DNA of 64,000 nucleotides from JACNKJ01 sp964344565. Its GTDB lineage: Bacteria; Krumholzibacteriota; Krumholzibacteriia; JACNKJ01. The stretch spans positions 1 to 64,000 of the forward strand of contig CAYFNT010000011.1 in NCBI GenBank assembly GCA_964344565.1, given 5' to 3'. The notes under the pieces are model-generated. The model was not told where the DNA came from, searched no databases, and saw only the letters and a program-made list of their open reading frames with translations. Each line of letters starts with the position of its first letter. Positions within the stretch are counted from its first letter, which is position 1. The translations under genes and the position numbers were made by a program. Positions 1 to 8,812 of this stretch are shown here, piece by piece.

Positions 1-257
1 ATGGAGAGCGAAGAGGCCTGAGCGATTTTACAGAAAGGAAGTTGCTTTGCCCTGCTCCAGCAGGTCCATTCGCTCCCATTGCCGCAAACACCTGCTTCGA
101 AACTTCCATCCGGAACAAGGCTGCGGCTAGGAATGTCCTCATGAATGATTCCAAGGTTTTCGTCGGAGATCGTCAGGAGAGATTGGGAATGAGTGAGCGC
201 AGCAGCATGAGTTCCGCATGTGAAAGAGACCAGTAGGACGATTCGAGTGAGTTTCAT
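1..257 (-). CDS. Secreted protein, partial (runs off left edge), paralogue of next gene
   Basis: The reading frame opens at ATG 257 and stays open to the window edge, so only about 85 N-terminal residues are visible. AAGGAGGA sits just upstream of the ATG and overlaps the stop codon of the upstream gene, which fixes the start and suggests one transcript. Residues 1-20 form a signal peptide (KLTRIVLLVSFTCGTHAAA). Residues around 55-73 read DGSFEAGVCGNGSEWTCWS and match the neighbouring secreted protein (DGSFEDGQCDLGSEWTCWS), so the two are tandem duplicates. Function is unknown. The conserved Cys/Trp-rich block suggests a disulfide-stabilised extracellular domain, which is inference. Confidence 0.7.
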   Translation of the reverse strand, partial: MKLTRIVLLVSFTCGTHAAALTHSQSLLTISDENLGIIHEDIPSRSLVPDGSFEAGVCGNGSEWTCWSRAKQLPFCKIAQASSLS

Positions 258-266
258 GGTCCTCCT

Positions 267-950
267 TCAATAGAGGGCTTTCACCACGCTGAAGCTGCTG
301 ACATCCGCCGGCGAGTCGCAGTTCGCTCCATAGACATAGTCGATGATGACGCTGTCGTTCTGGGTGTCCGGAAAACCGTCGCCGTCGGTATCTTCGCCGC
401 AGGCGGTCCACTCGAAGCAGAGTTCGCCGTACCAACCGAACCAGGCGGAGGTGTCGAGCCAGCCCCAAACTGCGGACGCTTTGTCCCAACTGCCGTAGTT
501 GTGGTCCTCGGCGGTGAAGACGTGTTCGAACCTCGTGTAACCGTCGACGGAGACCCTGAGGGTTCCGCACTCGGAACTCACATAGGACATCCAATAGAAG
601 TCAAGGTAGTAGCAGTAGAAGAAGAGTTCCTGACAGTAGGAATTGCTGTTGCCCATGCCATCACAGAATCCGCCGAGCCAGGCCACGTATACACCGTCTT
701 CGGCCGGGTAACCCCAGATGTCGAAAGCGTCGATGATCCATTGGCAATCCGTGGTGCTCCAGCAGGTCCACTCGCTGCCCAGGTCACACTGCCCGTCTTC
801 GAAGCTGCCGTCATTGATCAGCATCCATCGATCCTCGTGCCAGACGGGATCACCCGAGCCGGGATTGATGAATCCATCTTTCGTGAGAGTCTGGCCCAGG
901 GCCGGGCCAAGAAGCAGGAGCAAGCCGATGGCTGCGACACGGATCCGCAT
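267..950 (-). CDS. Secreted Cys/aromatic-rich protein with short C-terminal tail motif
   Basis: A 227-residue protein starting MRIRVAAIGLLLLLGPALG, a clear signal peptide; an in-frame upstream extension is not needed and would hide it. The mature part holds DGSFEDGQCDLGSEWTCWS followed by Trp, Tyr and Cys-rich sequence that looks like a carbohydrate-binding or jelly-roll-like module, and a calcium-binding-like DTDGDGFPD near residue 195. It ends S-S-F-S-V-V-K-A-L-Y, a tail also seen on two other secreted proteins in this window. It is followed ten bases later by its paralogue. No family is recognised; it is probably exported to the surface or medium. There is no FlgD-like type IX tail. Confidence 0.75.
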   Translation of the reverse strand: MRIRVAAIGLLLLLGPALGQTLTKDGFINPGSGDPVWHEDRWMLINDGSFEDGQCDLGSEWTCWSTTDCQWIIDAFDIWGYPAEDGVYVAWLGGFCDGMGNSNSYCQELFFYCYYLDFYWMSYVSSECGTLRVSVDGYTRFEHVFTAEDHNYGSWDKASAVWGWLDTSAWFGWYGELCFEWTACGEDTDGDGFPDTQNDSVIIDYVYGANCDSPADVSSFSVVKALY

Positions 951-1096
951 TCCGCACCTCCCTGTACACGTGTACAATCGACAATAGTGTAGCAAAGTAG
1001 GTGGCGGGCGAACAAGGGCTTAGAGTGAATACTCATATGCGCATGATTCGCGTTCCTGGGAGGCAGGCAGACTCCGGAGGGATAGTAGTGGGAAAG

Positions 1097-1120
1097 AGGG
1101 CCCGCCTTGCGGCGGGCCCT
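1097..1120 (-). terminator. Rho-independent-like hairpin after the NmrA-like gene
   Basis: AGGGCCCGCC and GGCGGGCCCT form a perfect 10-bp stem with a four-base loop, seven bases past the stop of the minus-strand reductase. On the minus strand it is followed by CTTTCCC, a weak T tract. Confidence 0.6.
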
Positions 1121-1126
1121 GTGCAG

Positions 1127-2017
1127 CTAGCCGTGAGCCGACATGACCATCTTGTAAACCGTCTGGGCGAAGTCGCGATAACGGGTAGGCGTGCGGGTTT
1201 CGGGTCCGCGCGCTTCGAGGAAGGCCACATGATTCGACTCGAGGCCTTCGGCCAATTCGGCGAAGAGTCCGGCGATGTGCGGGCTGGCGCCCATCTGCCC
1301 CAGGCTCTCCTCGAGCTGCTCGGAGCTCACCGTCGTATGGACCACCGGCGTCTCCAGCACTTCCGAGAGAATGCCGGCGATCTGGCCGTAACTGATGTCC
1401 TCCGGTCCCTGCAGCTCGACGATCTTCTCGCCTTCCCAGTCCAGGCGCGTGAGCAGTTCCGCGGCGCGCTCGGCGATGTCGCTTGTGGCGATCATGGGAA
1501 TGGCCGTGTCGTCCTGGAAGCTGGTGAACATGGATCCGGCCTGCTGGATGCTCTGGGCCTGCAAGAGCGTGTTCTCCATGAAGTAGGCCGGCCGCAGCTG
1601 CACGATGTTCTCGGCGGCTTCCGCCAGGATCTTCTCGTTGTGATGCAGGCCGAGAATGGGGCCCGTGCCGCCGTCCTTTTCGGCACCGAAGCTGGAGAGG
1701 TGAACGACATGGCCGATCTTGTTGGCGCGGATGGCCTCGGCGGCCGCCTCGGCGAAAGCCCGATACTCGGCCACGAGATCCTCGCTGATCATGCTGGGGG
1801 GGGCGACCTGGAACAGGGCGTCGGCTCCGCGGGTCGCCTGCTTCATGGTCTCTGCATCGGCGTGGCTGCCCACGACCACCTCGGCGCCGCGCTCGGCCAG
1901 TGCCGCGACCTTGGCGGCGTCGCGTGCCACGACCACCAGGTCCTGGCCGGCCTCGAGAAGGCGCTCGCTGAGTTTCGATCCGATGTTTCCGGTGGGGGTG
2001 GTGACGACGATTCGCAT
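1127..2017 (-). CDS. NmrA-like NAD(P)-binding oxidoreductase
   Basis: A 296-residue atypical short-chain dehydrogenase of the NmrA/quinone-oxidoreductase-2 type. The N-terminus MRIVVTTPTGNIGSKL is a beta strand plus the T-x-x-G-x-x-G dinucleotide-binding turn, followed by VVVARD, where the adenine ribose would bind. No Tyr-x-x-x-Lys catalytic pair is evident, as in redox-sensing NmrA relatives. AAGGAG lies five bases before the ATG. It is divergent from an AraC-family regulator 122 bp away, a layout in which the regulator often controls the reductase. The substrate cannot be deduced; quinone or aldehyde reduction and pure redox sensing are both possible. Confidence 0.85.
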   Translation of the reverse strand: MRIVVTTPTGNIGSKLSERLLEAGQDLVVVARDAAKVAALAERGAEVVVGSHADAETMKQATRGADALFQVAPPSMISEDLVAEYRAFAEAAAEAIRANKIGHVVHLSSFGAEKDGGTGPILGLHHNEKILAEAAENIVQLRPAYFMENTLLQAQSIQQAGSMFTSFQDDTAIPMIATSDIAERAAELLTRLDWEGEKIVELQGPEDISYGQIAGILSEVLETPVVHTTVSSEQLEESLGQMGASPHIAGLFAELAEGLESNHVAFLEARGPETRTPTRYRDFAQTVYKMVMSAHG

Positions 2018-2139
2018 GGTGTCTCCTTGGTTTGGGTTCGATTTCCTTCCCCAATATGTTACCAGTCCCCTGGCGGAACAATGATGAATCGTCTATATTG
2101 CTTGTCCAATCATCCAACATGCATGGAGGAATCGAACAA

Positions 2140-3072
2140 ATGGATGCACTATCGGATGTTCTGAGATCCGTCCATCTGAGCGGAAGCCTCTTCTGCCGAA
2201 GCGAGCCACGCGCGCCCTGGGGCATGGAGGTGCCCCAGCACGACTCCGCCCATTTCCACATCATCCGGCGGGGTCGATGCTACCTGCTGGTCGAAGGTCG
2301 GGAGGCTCAGCTTCTGGAGGCGGGCGATATGGTGGTTCTTCCGGGAGGCTCCGCTCACAATCTGGTGGACGAGCCCAGCACGCCCACCCGGCCCCTGGGC
2401 GACCTGCTCGCGGGCATGAAGTCCGGCGGCGAGTCCTGCTCGCTGATCTTCGGCGGCGGCGGCGAGGCCTGCACGTTCATCTGCGGCTACTTCCGCTTCG
2501 ACCCCAGCCAGGTGCATCCGCTTCTCGCGGTGCTGCCCTCCATGATCCTGCTCAAGGGGGAGGGCGGGCGCGCCCAGCCTTGGCTCGAGTCGACGCTTAG
2601 CCTCATCGCCGAGGAATCCTGCGCGGCACGGCCGGGAAGCGAGGTGCTCATCGATCGCCTGACCGAGACCCTCTTCATCCGCGTGATCCGCAGCTATCTG
2701 AACGATCCCGCCTCGGACGAAACCGGCCCCAGCTGGTTGGCGGGGCTAAAGGATCCGAAGATCGGCGAAGCGCTCGGCTACATCCATCATCTTCCCCAGG
2801 AGAACTGGACCGTGGACGCCCTCGCCAGGCGGGTGGGAATGAGTCGCTCGGCCTTCTCCGGCCGATTCAGCGAACTCGTCGGCGAACCGCCCCTCAAGTA
2901 CATCACGCGCTGGAGGATGCAGCTCGCGGCCGATCATTTGAGAAACGAGAAGCTGAGCCTGGGGGAAATCGCGGCCAGGGTGGGTTACGGAGCGGAAGCC
3001 GCGTTCAGCAAGGTGTTCAAGCGGATGTGGGGAGTGTCGCCCGGTAACTTCCGCCGCCAGCACGCGAGCTAG
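2140..3072 (+). CDS. AraC-family transcriptional regulator with cupin sensor domain
   Basis: A 310-residue regulator. The start ATG 2140 (MDALSDVLRSVHLSG) is chosen because GGAGGA lies nine bases upstream and because this is the usual N-terminus of the AraC_binding_2/cupin_6 group; longer in-frame starts have no ribosome site. Residues 1 to about 190 form the cupin ligand-binding half (H-F-H-I-I-R-R-G-R-C, L-E-A-G-D-M-V-V-L-P). The last 100 residues carry two helix-turn-helix motifs, the first at WTVDALARRVGMSRSAFSGRF and the second at GEIAARVGYGAEAAFSKVF. It is divergent from the NmrA-like reductase, its probable target. The stop codon interlocks with that of the convergent DsrE-like gene. 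Confidence 0.9.
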   Translation: MDALSDVLRSVHLSGSLFCRSEPRAPWGMEVPQHDSAHFHIIRRGRCYLLVEGREAQLLEAGDMVVLPGGSAHNLVDEPSTPTRPLGDLLAGMKSGGESCSLIFGGGGEACTFICGYFRFDPSQVHPLLAVLPSMILLKGEGGRAQPWLESTLSLIAEESCAARPGSEVLIDRLTETLFIRVIRSYLNDPASDETGPSWLAGLKDPKIGEALGYIHHLPQENWTVDALARRVGMSRSAFSGRFSELVGEPPLKYITRWRMQLAADHLRNEKLSLGEIAARVGYGAEAAFSKVFKRMWGVSPGNFRRQHAS

Positions 3073-3476
3073 AAGTTGACCACCTGGCTGCCGTCTGCCA
3101 TGGCCAGGAAGGCGGTGGCGCCGCTGAAGTCGTCGACCTTGTCTTCCAGGTCCCGCTCGCTGAGGCCGAGCATCTTCATGGTGGCCGTGCAGGCGTAGAT
3201 CTTCAGGCCGCCGGCTCGCAGTTCGGCGAGCAGCTGGTCGGGGGCGGGCTGCCCGTCCATGGCCGCGCGAACCGCGGCATCCTCCAGCATGGTGGTTTCG
3301 GGGAGGGGCGCTTCGCCCAGGCTGCCTTCGCTGAGCCTGAGCAGGGGTTCCCATGAAAGGAAGAGGTCGACGCGGCGGCCCATGGCCACGCCGCTGGCCG
3401 CCAGGTAGCAGGCGGAGACGATCTTGTCCAGGGTCCCGCTGGTCAGGAGAATGGCCAGTGCGGATGATTCGCCCAT
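3069..3476 (-). CDS. DsrE/DsrF-like family protein
   Basis: A 135-residue small alpha/beta protein with the DsrE-fold pattern: an N-terminal strand with S-G-T-L-D-K-I, then a strand-Cys-loop L-K-I-Y-A-C-T-A-T-M near residue 95, the place of the conserved cysteine in DsrE/YchN-type proteins. Members shuttle sulfur or bind thiols; a single Cys here could carry a persulfide, but that is inference. It follows the membrane-protein gene after one base, so the two are almost certainly co-translated. Its stop TAG overlaps the stop of the convergent AraC gene within CTAG. Confidence 0.75.
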   Translation of the reverse strand: MGESSALAILLTSGTLDKIVSACYLAASGVAMGRRVDLFLSWEPLLRLSEGSLGEAPLPETTMLEDAAVRAAMDGQPAPDQLLAELRAGGLKIYACTATMKMLGLSERDLEDKVDDFSGATAFLAMADGSQVVNF

Positions 3477-3477
3477 G

Positions 3478-4707
3478 CTAGAGGTTCTTCATCACCGCGC
3501 CCTGTACCTGCGCGAAGTGCAGCGTGCCGCGGGTGATCAGGTTCAGATCGCGGCGCTGTTCGCGCGGGTTGCGGCGGTTGCGAAGGGGATAGGCCTTGCC
3601 GTCCAGACGCATGTCGAGAATGACGCGCTCGTCGGAGACCACGGCCATCTCCAGGATGTCGTTGATCACCGGCTTGATCTCGCCCTTGGGAATCGCGAAC
3701 TTGAACTCGCCGTCCGAACCCGATGCCAGGAAGCGGTCGCCGTCGTTCTGGATGCGGCAGATCATGCTGATCTTCTCGCCGAGCATCCACTCGTAGCTTT
3801 CCTCGTTGCGGGGATCGGCGTCGTTGACCTTGCGGTAGCCCACGCGCTGGCTGGTGGGATCGATGCGCAGGGGCAGCGGCGAAAGGGGAATGCGGGTGAT
3901 GTAGTGCAGCTCTCCCTTGTGGGCCACGATCTCGTCGCCCACGTGCAGGCTCGTCATCTTGAGCTTGCCTTCCCGGGCGTCGATGCGGATTTCCAGAGGA
4001 GCGCCGCCACGGCGTTCGATGGATGCCTTCAGGTTCTGGACGCCCTCGATCTCCACGAAGTATCCGCCCTCGAGGATCATCTTGTTGCCGCGGATGTAGA
4101 GGGGCTTCTTCACCTTGAGCAGCGAACGGTGGGTGTAGACCGGCTTGGCGAAGTAGCTGAAGTAGGTCTGGGGCTCGAATTCCCTGTCGAGGGTCGACAG
4201 CACCGCGGGGAAGCTGCGCGAGGTGTAGTGGTCGGAATTCTTCAGCGAGATGACGCGGGCCGCGATCAGAATGACGACGAGGATGCCCAGGCGTATGGCC
4301 GTTCCCATGATGAGAGCCTTGGGTCCGCGTTTGTAGAAGGGAAGGTTCTGGTCGAGCAGGTGGGCCAGCTCTTCGCCGAAAGCGCCTTCGCGCTCGAGGA
4401 TGCGCTTGGTCTCTTCCTCGTCGGGCAGAAGATTCTCGCCCTCGCGTACCGCGATGCCCTCCTCACGCATCATCTCGGCGATGAGCGCCAGGCGGCCCTG
4501 CTCGCAACTGAAGCAGATGTCGCCGTTGGCCGCGGCGAAGTAGTCGTCGTTGCGGAGGTCGGCGTAGTCGTCCATGCGCGCCAGGGCGTCCTTGGCCGAG
4601 TCGATGTTGAGACCCTCCCGGAACAGCTTCGCGCCTTTCGAAGACGCACGCACCTGGTAGTTCTCACCGTTGGAATAGACTTCGACCCAGATCCGGGAAT
4701 CGGCCAT
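3478..4707 (-). CDS. Single-pass membrane protein of unknown function, paired with DsrE-like gene
   Basis: A 409-residue protein starting MADSRIWVEVYSNGEN. ATG 4707 is chosen because GGAGG lies eight bases upstream; a GTG nine bases earlier overlaps that ribosome site. Residues 1-130 look soluble and hold a C-F-S-C pair at about 65-68 and an acidic helical stretch. Residues about 131-153 (ALIMGTAIRLGILVVILIAA) form one membrane span, and the remaining 250 residues are beta-rich. No family is recognised. Coupling to a DsrE-like protein suggests a thiol or sulfur role for the CxxC, which is inference only. Confidence 0.65.
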   Translation of the reverse strand: MADSRIWVEVYSNGENYQVRASSKGAKLFREGLNIDSAKDALARMDDYADLRNDDYFAAANGDICFSCEQGRLALIAEMMREEGIAVREGENLLPDEEETKRILEREGAFGEELAHLLDQNLPFYKRGPKALIMGTAIRLGILVVILIAARVISLKNSDHYTSRSFPAVLSTLDREFEPQTYFSYFAKPVYTHRSLLKVKKPLYIRGNKMILEGGYFVEIEGVQNLKASIERRGGAPLEIRIDAREGKLKMTSLHVGDEIVAHKGELHYITRIPLSPLPLRIDPTSQRVGYRKVNDADPRNEESYEWMLGEKISMICRIQNDGDRFLASGSDGEFKFAIPKGEIKPVINDILEMAVVSDERVILDMRLDGKAYPLRNRRNPREQRRDLNLITRGTLHFAQVQGAVMKNL

Positions 4708-4895
4708 CGGGCACACCTCCGCCTTGCCTCTTTTTGATCAAATGCCGGTGGGGATGATAAAGCCGGGACAGTCTAGCGCAGGGCCCTGCCGAATGCAACC
4801 GGTCAGCGGGCCCCCGGGCCCCCTCCGCGACCCAGGCAATCAAAGCCCTAACTGGCGCGAAGTCAAGGGTTAAGAAGTCTTCCGAAACGCCCTCC

Positions 4896-7766
4896 TCATC
4901 GGATGAGCACCAGCCGGCTGCTCCTCTCCTCCCCGAGTCCATGGAGCCGGTAGAAGTAGATGCCCGAGGAGGCCGGCCGGCCACGCGAGTCCCGCCCGTC
5001 CCAGGAGATCTCGTAGTTTCCGGCGGGGAAATCGCCCCGCGCCAGGCTCCGCACCAGGCGTCCGGAGATGTCGTAGATGCGCAGGCTGATGTCTGCCTTG
5101 CGGTTCAGGCTGAAGCCGATGAGCGATTCGCCCCGATCCGGTCGCCAGGGATTGGGATGGCTGCCCGCCAGGACCAGGGCCGGTCCCCCGGACGGATTCC
5201 AGTCGGCCGCCCCGGTGCTGGTTTCCCGGTAGGTCTCCACGGAGAAGTCGTCCACGGCCGCGTCCAGCAGGGAGGGCAGTCCGTAGTCGCAGATCACGTA
5301 GCGGACCAGGACCTGGTCGGTGAAGGGGATCACTCCGTCCAGGTCCACGAAGGTCTTCTTCCAGAAGTTCTCGTTGACGCTCTGGCGCTCCAGGGGCAGC
5401 CAGGTCGAACCGCCGTCGGAACTGATGTCGGCCACGAATTCGTCGTCGGCCGTGACCAGCACGTTGGCGAACCAGCGCCAGTAGCTGATGAAGGCGGCGT
5501 CGGCCTCGCTGAGATCGAAGACGGGGCTCTGCAGGGTGGTGCAACCGTCGTCCACGTCGTTGGCGAAGGCGTTCTCGCCGGGAGTGCCGCTGCCGGTGAC
5601 GAAACACTTCACGCCGGGATCGGGGGTGTGGTCGTCCTCGGGGTTCACCGGCGCGCCGCTCTGCTCGGTGCCCACCGGATCCACGCGCACCCAATGTCCG
5701 CCGGTGGCGTCGTCGCCGGGCATGCCCAGACGCCACTGGAAGTCGGGCGGGTCCTCGCCGTCGTAGGCATAGACCTGCTCGGTGGCGAGCAGGGTGTAGT
5801 GCTCGCCGGGAGCGCCGGCCGGGCTCGTGCTCTCATGGCCGAGACCGTCGGTCGCCTGCACATAGTAGTCGATGGCCGTGTTGGGCGGCACCGAGGGCAG
5901 ATCGCCTTCGTAGGTGTCGCCGCGCAGGCTCATGGCCGATGCGTTCCAGTCGCCGCCGTTGAGCCGGAAGTGCAGGATCGCCGAGCTCACCGTGCTGTAG
6001 TCGAGGATGTCGGCCGCGATGGGATCGGCCTGCCCGCCGCCGGGCAGGGTGATGGGCTCGCTCACGTTCGTGATGATAGGGCCTGCGATGTCGCTGAGCG
6101 CGAAGTGGAACTCCAGGGCCAGATCGCCGATGACGGTGATGGAAATCTCCTGGGGCTCGAAGCCGGGCATCGATGCTCGCAGGGTGTAGTCGCCCGGCGC
6201 GGCGAGCCCGCTGTAGTTGCCGGACTCGTCCGTGAACCAGGTGTAACCGTCGCCCACGAGTTCGATCGTCGCACCGGGAAGCGGCACGTTGCCCCAGCTC
6301 GAGTTGACCACGCTGCCCTCCACGGTGCCGAAACCGTCGATGACGATGCTCACCGCCGCGTAGGCGTCGACGATGCCGTGGCCGTATGTGTTCTCCTCGC
6401 CCGGATCGCCCAGGTCCACGGCCGTGTCCATGATGATCTGCTTGATGCTGTCCACGTCGAGGTTGGGATCGGCCTGGCGCATGAGCGCCGCCAAGCCGGC
6501 CACGTGGGGGCCGGACATGCTCGTGCCGCTGTTGTATCCGTAGATGCCGCCGGGCAGTGAGGAGTAGACGTCCTCGCCGGGGGCGACCACCTCGGGTTTC
6601 ACCTCGAGGCCGGGGTCCACCTCGCAGGTCGTGGGCCCGCGGCTGGAGAAGTCGGTGATGGGCCAGGGCCAGTCGAAATTGGTGGCGTCCACCGCGCCCA
6701 CCGAGAAGCAGTTGGTCAGGCTCGCCGCCCGATCTGCCGGGGAGCCGATGGTCAGCGAATCGGGTCCGCGATTGCCCGCCGACCAGACGGTGACCACGCC
6801 GGCCGCCTCGCAGTTGTCGATGGTCGTCCACCAGAGGTCGTAACAGGACGGATAGCTCAGGTGCTCGCCCACGCCCCAGGAATTCTGCACCACGTCGGGC
6901 ACGTCGTCGATGGTTCCCGGGTCGCCGTCCGGATCGGTGAACCACTCGAGGGCGGCGAAGACGTCGTTGTCGAAGTCCTCGCTCACGGGCTGGTCGATGC
7001 CGTTGCAGGCGATCCATTCGGCGCCCCAGGCCACGCCGATGCTGTCGCCCTCCGCCACGCCCGCGATGGTGCCGCAGGTGTGGGTGCCATGGCCGTCCAG
7101 GTCCAGGGGATAGTCGGTGCCGCTTTCCACCTGATCGAGCCAGCACTCGTTCCAGGGCGCGTGGTTGCCGCGCCAGCGTTCGGCCAGGGCGGGATGGCTG
7201 CCGTCCACGCCCGTGTCGAAGCTTCCCACCAATGTGGTCAACCCGTTGTAGCCCAGCTCGTACCAGACCTCGGGCGCGCGGATGGCGCGAAGACCCTCGG
7301 TCACGCCGATCTGGCGATCGCCGCCGGGCATGAACTCGCCCATGGGCGCGATGAGTTCGGGGGTGAAGTCGGGCTCCACGCGCAGCACGTCATGGCGCGC
7401 GGCGATGGTTTCGATTTCCGCGCGGGTGGCGACCACGACGACGAGGTTGGCGATCCAGTGGCTAGTGTAGCCGCGAACGCCGTTGGAAGCGTCGAGGTAA
7501 TCGAGTAGGTCGGACTGGGAACGGGAGGCCTCCTGCAGCGCCTCGACCACTTCGCGGTGGCGGTCGCGCAGCTTGGCCTGTCGCGATTTCAGCTCGAGAT
7601 TCAGCTCTGCGATGGGGGCCTGCTCGGCCATGAAGACCACGGCCTTGATGCTGTCGTCCTCGCCGAGTTCGGCGAGACGATCTTCCAGCGCGGGGTGTAT
7701 GTCGCCGGCGATGGCTCCCGCGGCGATGAAGAGAATGGCCGATACCAGAACTGCGAGCTGCCTCAT
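4896..7766 (-). CDS. Secreted S8 (subtilisin-like) serine protease with C-terminal secretion domain
   Basis: A 956-residue protease. A signal peptide (about 1-20) is followed by an inhibitor-like prodomain. The subtilase domain (about 150-470) has all catalytic residues: Asp184 (SFDTGVDGSH), His226 (DGHGTHTCG), oxyanion Asn332 (SAGNRG) and Ser416 (SGTSMSGPHVAG). A carboxypeptidase-regulatory-like beta domain follows (about 478-550), then two further extracellular beta regions. The last 90 residues are a FlgD-like Ig domain (SLRIYDISGRLVRSL, SWDGRDSRGRPASSGIYFYRL) ending RLVLIR, the pattern of type IX secretion cargo. GGGAGG precedes the ATG. It is probably exported and surface-attached or released, degrading extracellular protein. 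Confidence 0.93.
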   Translation of the reverse strand: MRQLAVLVSAILFIAAGAIAGDIHPALEDRLAELGEDDSIKAVVFMAEQAPIAELNLELKSRQAKLRDRHREVVEALQEASRSQSDLLDYLDASNGVRGYTSHWIANLVVVVATRAEIETIAARHDVLRVEPDFTPELIAPMGEFMPGGDRQIGVTEGLRAIRAPEVWYELGYNGLTTLVGSFDTGVDGSHPALAERWRGNHAPWNECWLDQVESGTDYPLDLDGHGTHTCGTIAGVAEGDSIGVAWGAEWIACNGIDQPVSEDFDNDVFAALEWFTDPDGDPGTIDDVPDVVQNSWGVGEHLSYPSCYDLWWTTIDNCEAAGVVTVWSAGNRGPDSLTIGSPADRAASLTNCFSVGAVDATNFDWPWPITDFSSRGPTTCEVDPGLEVKPEVVAPGEDVYSSLPGGIYGYNSGTSMSGPHVAGLAALMRQADPNLDVDSIKQIIMDTAVDLGDPGEENTYGHGIVDAYAAVSIVIDGFGTVEGSVVNSSWGNVPLPGATIELVGDGYTWFTDESGNYSGLAAPGDYTLRASMPGFEPQEISITVIGDLALEFHFALSDIAGPIITNVSEPITLPGGGQADPIAADILDYSTVSSAILHFRLNGGDWNASAMSLRGDTYEGDLPSVPPNTAIDYYVQATDGLGHESTSPAGAPGEHYTLLATEQVYAYDGEDPPDFQWRLGMPGDDATGGHWVRVDPVGTEQSGAPVNPEDDHTPDPGVKCFVTGSGTPGENAFANDVDDGCTTLQSPVFDLSEADAAFISYWRWFANVLVTADDEFVADISSDGGSTWLPLERQSVNENFWKKTFVDLDGVIPFTDQVLVRYVICDYGLPSLLDAAVDDFSVETYRETSTGAADWNPSGGPALVLAGSHPNPWRPDRGESLIGFSLNRKADISLRIYDISGRLVRSLARGDFPAGNYEISWDGRDSRGRPASSGIYFYRLHGLGEERSSRLVLIR

Positions 7767-7839
7767 CTCGATGCCTCCCTTTCGTGATAGGCATCGATTT
7801 TACCACGCGAGGGCGGGCTCGTTCAAACGGGCCCGGCGG

Positions 7840-8226
7840 CTATCCCAGATCACCCGCCTTGCCGGCAAGAACCACCACATAACCGTCCGGATCGCGCAGC
7901 CAGCACTCGCGATGTCCGGCCCTGGGATTGACCTGGGGCTCGTGGAGGATCTCGGCGCCCAGTTCGCCAATCCGACCCATGGCGGCGTCGAAATCGTCGA
8001 TCTGGAACCAGAGAAGCACGCCGTTGCCGTAGGGTCTGTTTTCCGCCTCGCCCAGGTGCGGATGCTCGTGGGCATCCCAGTGGTGAAGTTGAAGGATGAG
8101 CTCGTCGCCGGAGTACAGTCGTTCGTATTCGGGCCCGCCGTGTCCGCTCCGGCAGCCGAGCAGGCGCTGAAACCATCGGCTGCTGGCTTCGACATCGTGG
8201 ACCGCGATCAAGGGCTGGGGACGCAT
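7840..8226 (-). CDS. VOC-superfamily (glyoxalase/bleomycin-resistance-like) protein
   Basis: A 128-residue protein with two beta-alpha-beta-beta-beta modules. It opens P-L-I-A-V-H-D-V-E-A-S-S-R-W-F and closes C-W-L-R-D-P-D-G-Y-V-V-V-L, the classic VOC signature. Histidines in L-Q-L-H-H-W-D and glutamates later could bind a metal, but the substrate is unknown. GAGG lies seven bases before the ATG. It is the last gene of the exonuclease-patatin-DUF3228 operon, 19 bp after its neighbour. Confidence 0.85.
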   Translation of the reverse strand: MRPQPLIAVHDVEASSRWFQRLLGCRSGHGGPEYERLYSGDELILQLHHWDAHEHPHLGEAENRPYGNGVLLWFQIDDFDAAMGRIGELGAEILHEPQVNPRAGHRECWLRDPDGYVVVLAGKAGDLG

Positions 8227-8245
8227 GGGATGACCTCGCTGGTGG

Positions 8246-8812
8246 CTATTCCTCGGGCTCCTGGCCGGCCCGCTGGCTCCAGTAGTAGATGGCCTCGGCG
8301 AACTCGCGGGCCGTGTACTCGCAGAAGGTGCCGCCGGGTTTCTCCAGGAGATTGCGGGCCATGGTGAGGGGGTTCATGGGCTCGTCCTTCACCGGGCTGG
8401 CCACGATGGCCACGATCTCCCAGTCGAAGTCCCCCGAACGTTCGCCAGCATTCTCTTCCAGCGCCGCGGCGCTGTAGAGCACCACGTCGGCGAATCGGGC
8501 GGCCTCGGCTTCGCCGTCCGCGGTCACGCGGATGTGGGCGTCCTCTTTGGCCTGCCGATTCTCCAGTCGCGCGAAAAGCCGCGTGTTGCTTTTCACCAGA
8601 ACGGTGGCGCAGGCGAACTGCTCGGGCGGGCAGGGCACGAGCACGACCTTGTCGAGATCCTCGCGCCCCGCGCCGGGACGGCGGCGTTCCCAGTTGCGTG
8701 CCACCAGATCCACGAGCTCATCGTCGCTGCCTCGGAAGAAGCTGCGCCCCTGACCGGGACGGCACCTGTTCCGCGCGAAGTCGCTCCAGCCGATCCTGGG
8801 AGTGCCGGTCAT
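8246..8812 (-). CDS. DUF3228-like protein
   Basis: A 188-residue soluble protein. The N-terminal G-R-S-F-F-R-G-S-D-D-E-L-V-D-L-V, R-R-P-G-A-G and K-V-V-L-V-P-C-P-P-E-Q-F match my memory of the DUF3228 family, whose biochemical role is not known. It has no signal peptide or membrane segment. The start ATG overlaps the stop of the patatin gene by four bases, so the two are translationally coupled. The family call rests on motif recognition only. Confidence 0.65.
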   Translation of the reverse strand: MTGTPRIGWSDFARNRCRPGQGRSFFRGSDDELVDLVARNWERRRPGAGREDLDKVVLVPCPPEQFACATVLVKSNTRLFARLENRQAKEDAHIRVTADGEAEAARFADVVLYSAAALEENAGERSGDFDWEIVAIVASPVKDEPMNPLTMARNLLEKPGGTFCEYTAREFAEAIYYWSQRAGQEPEE

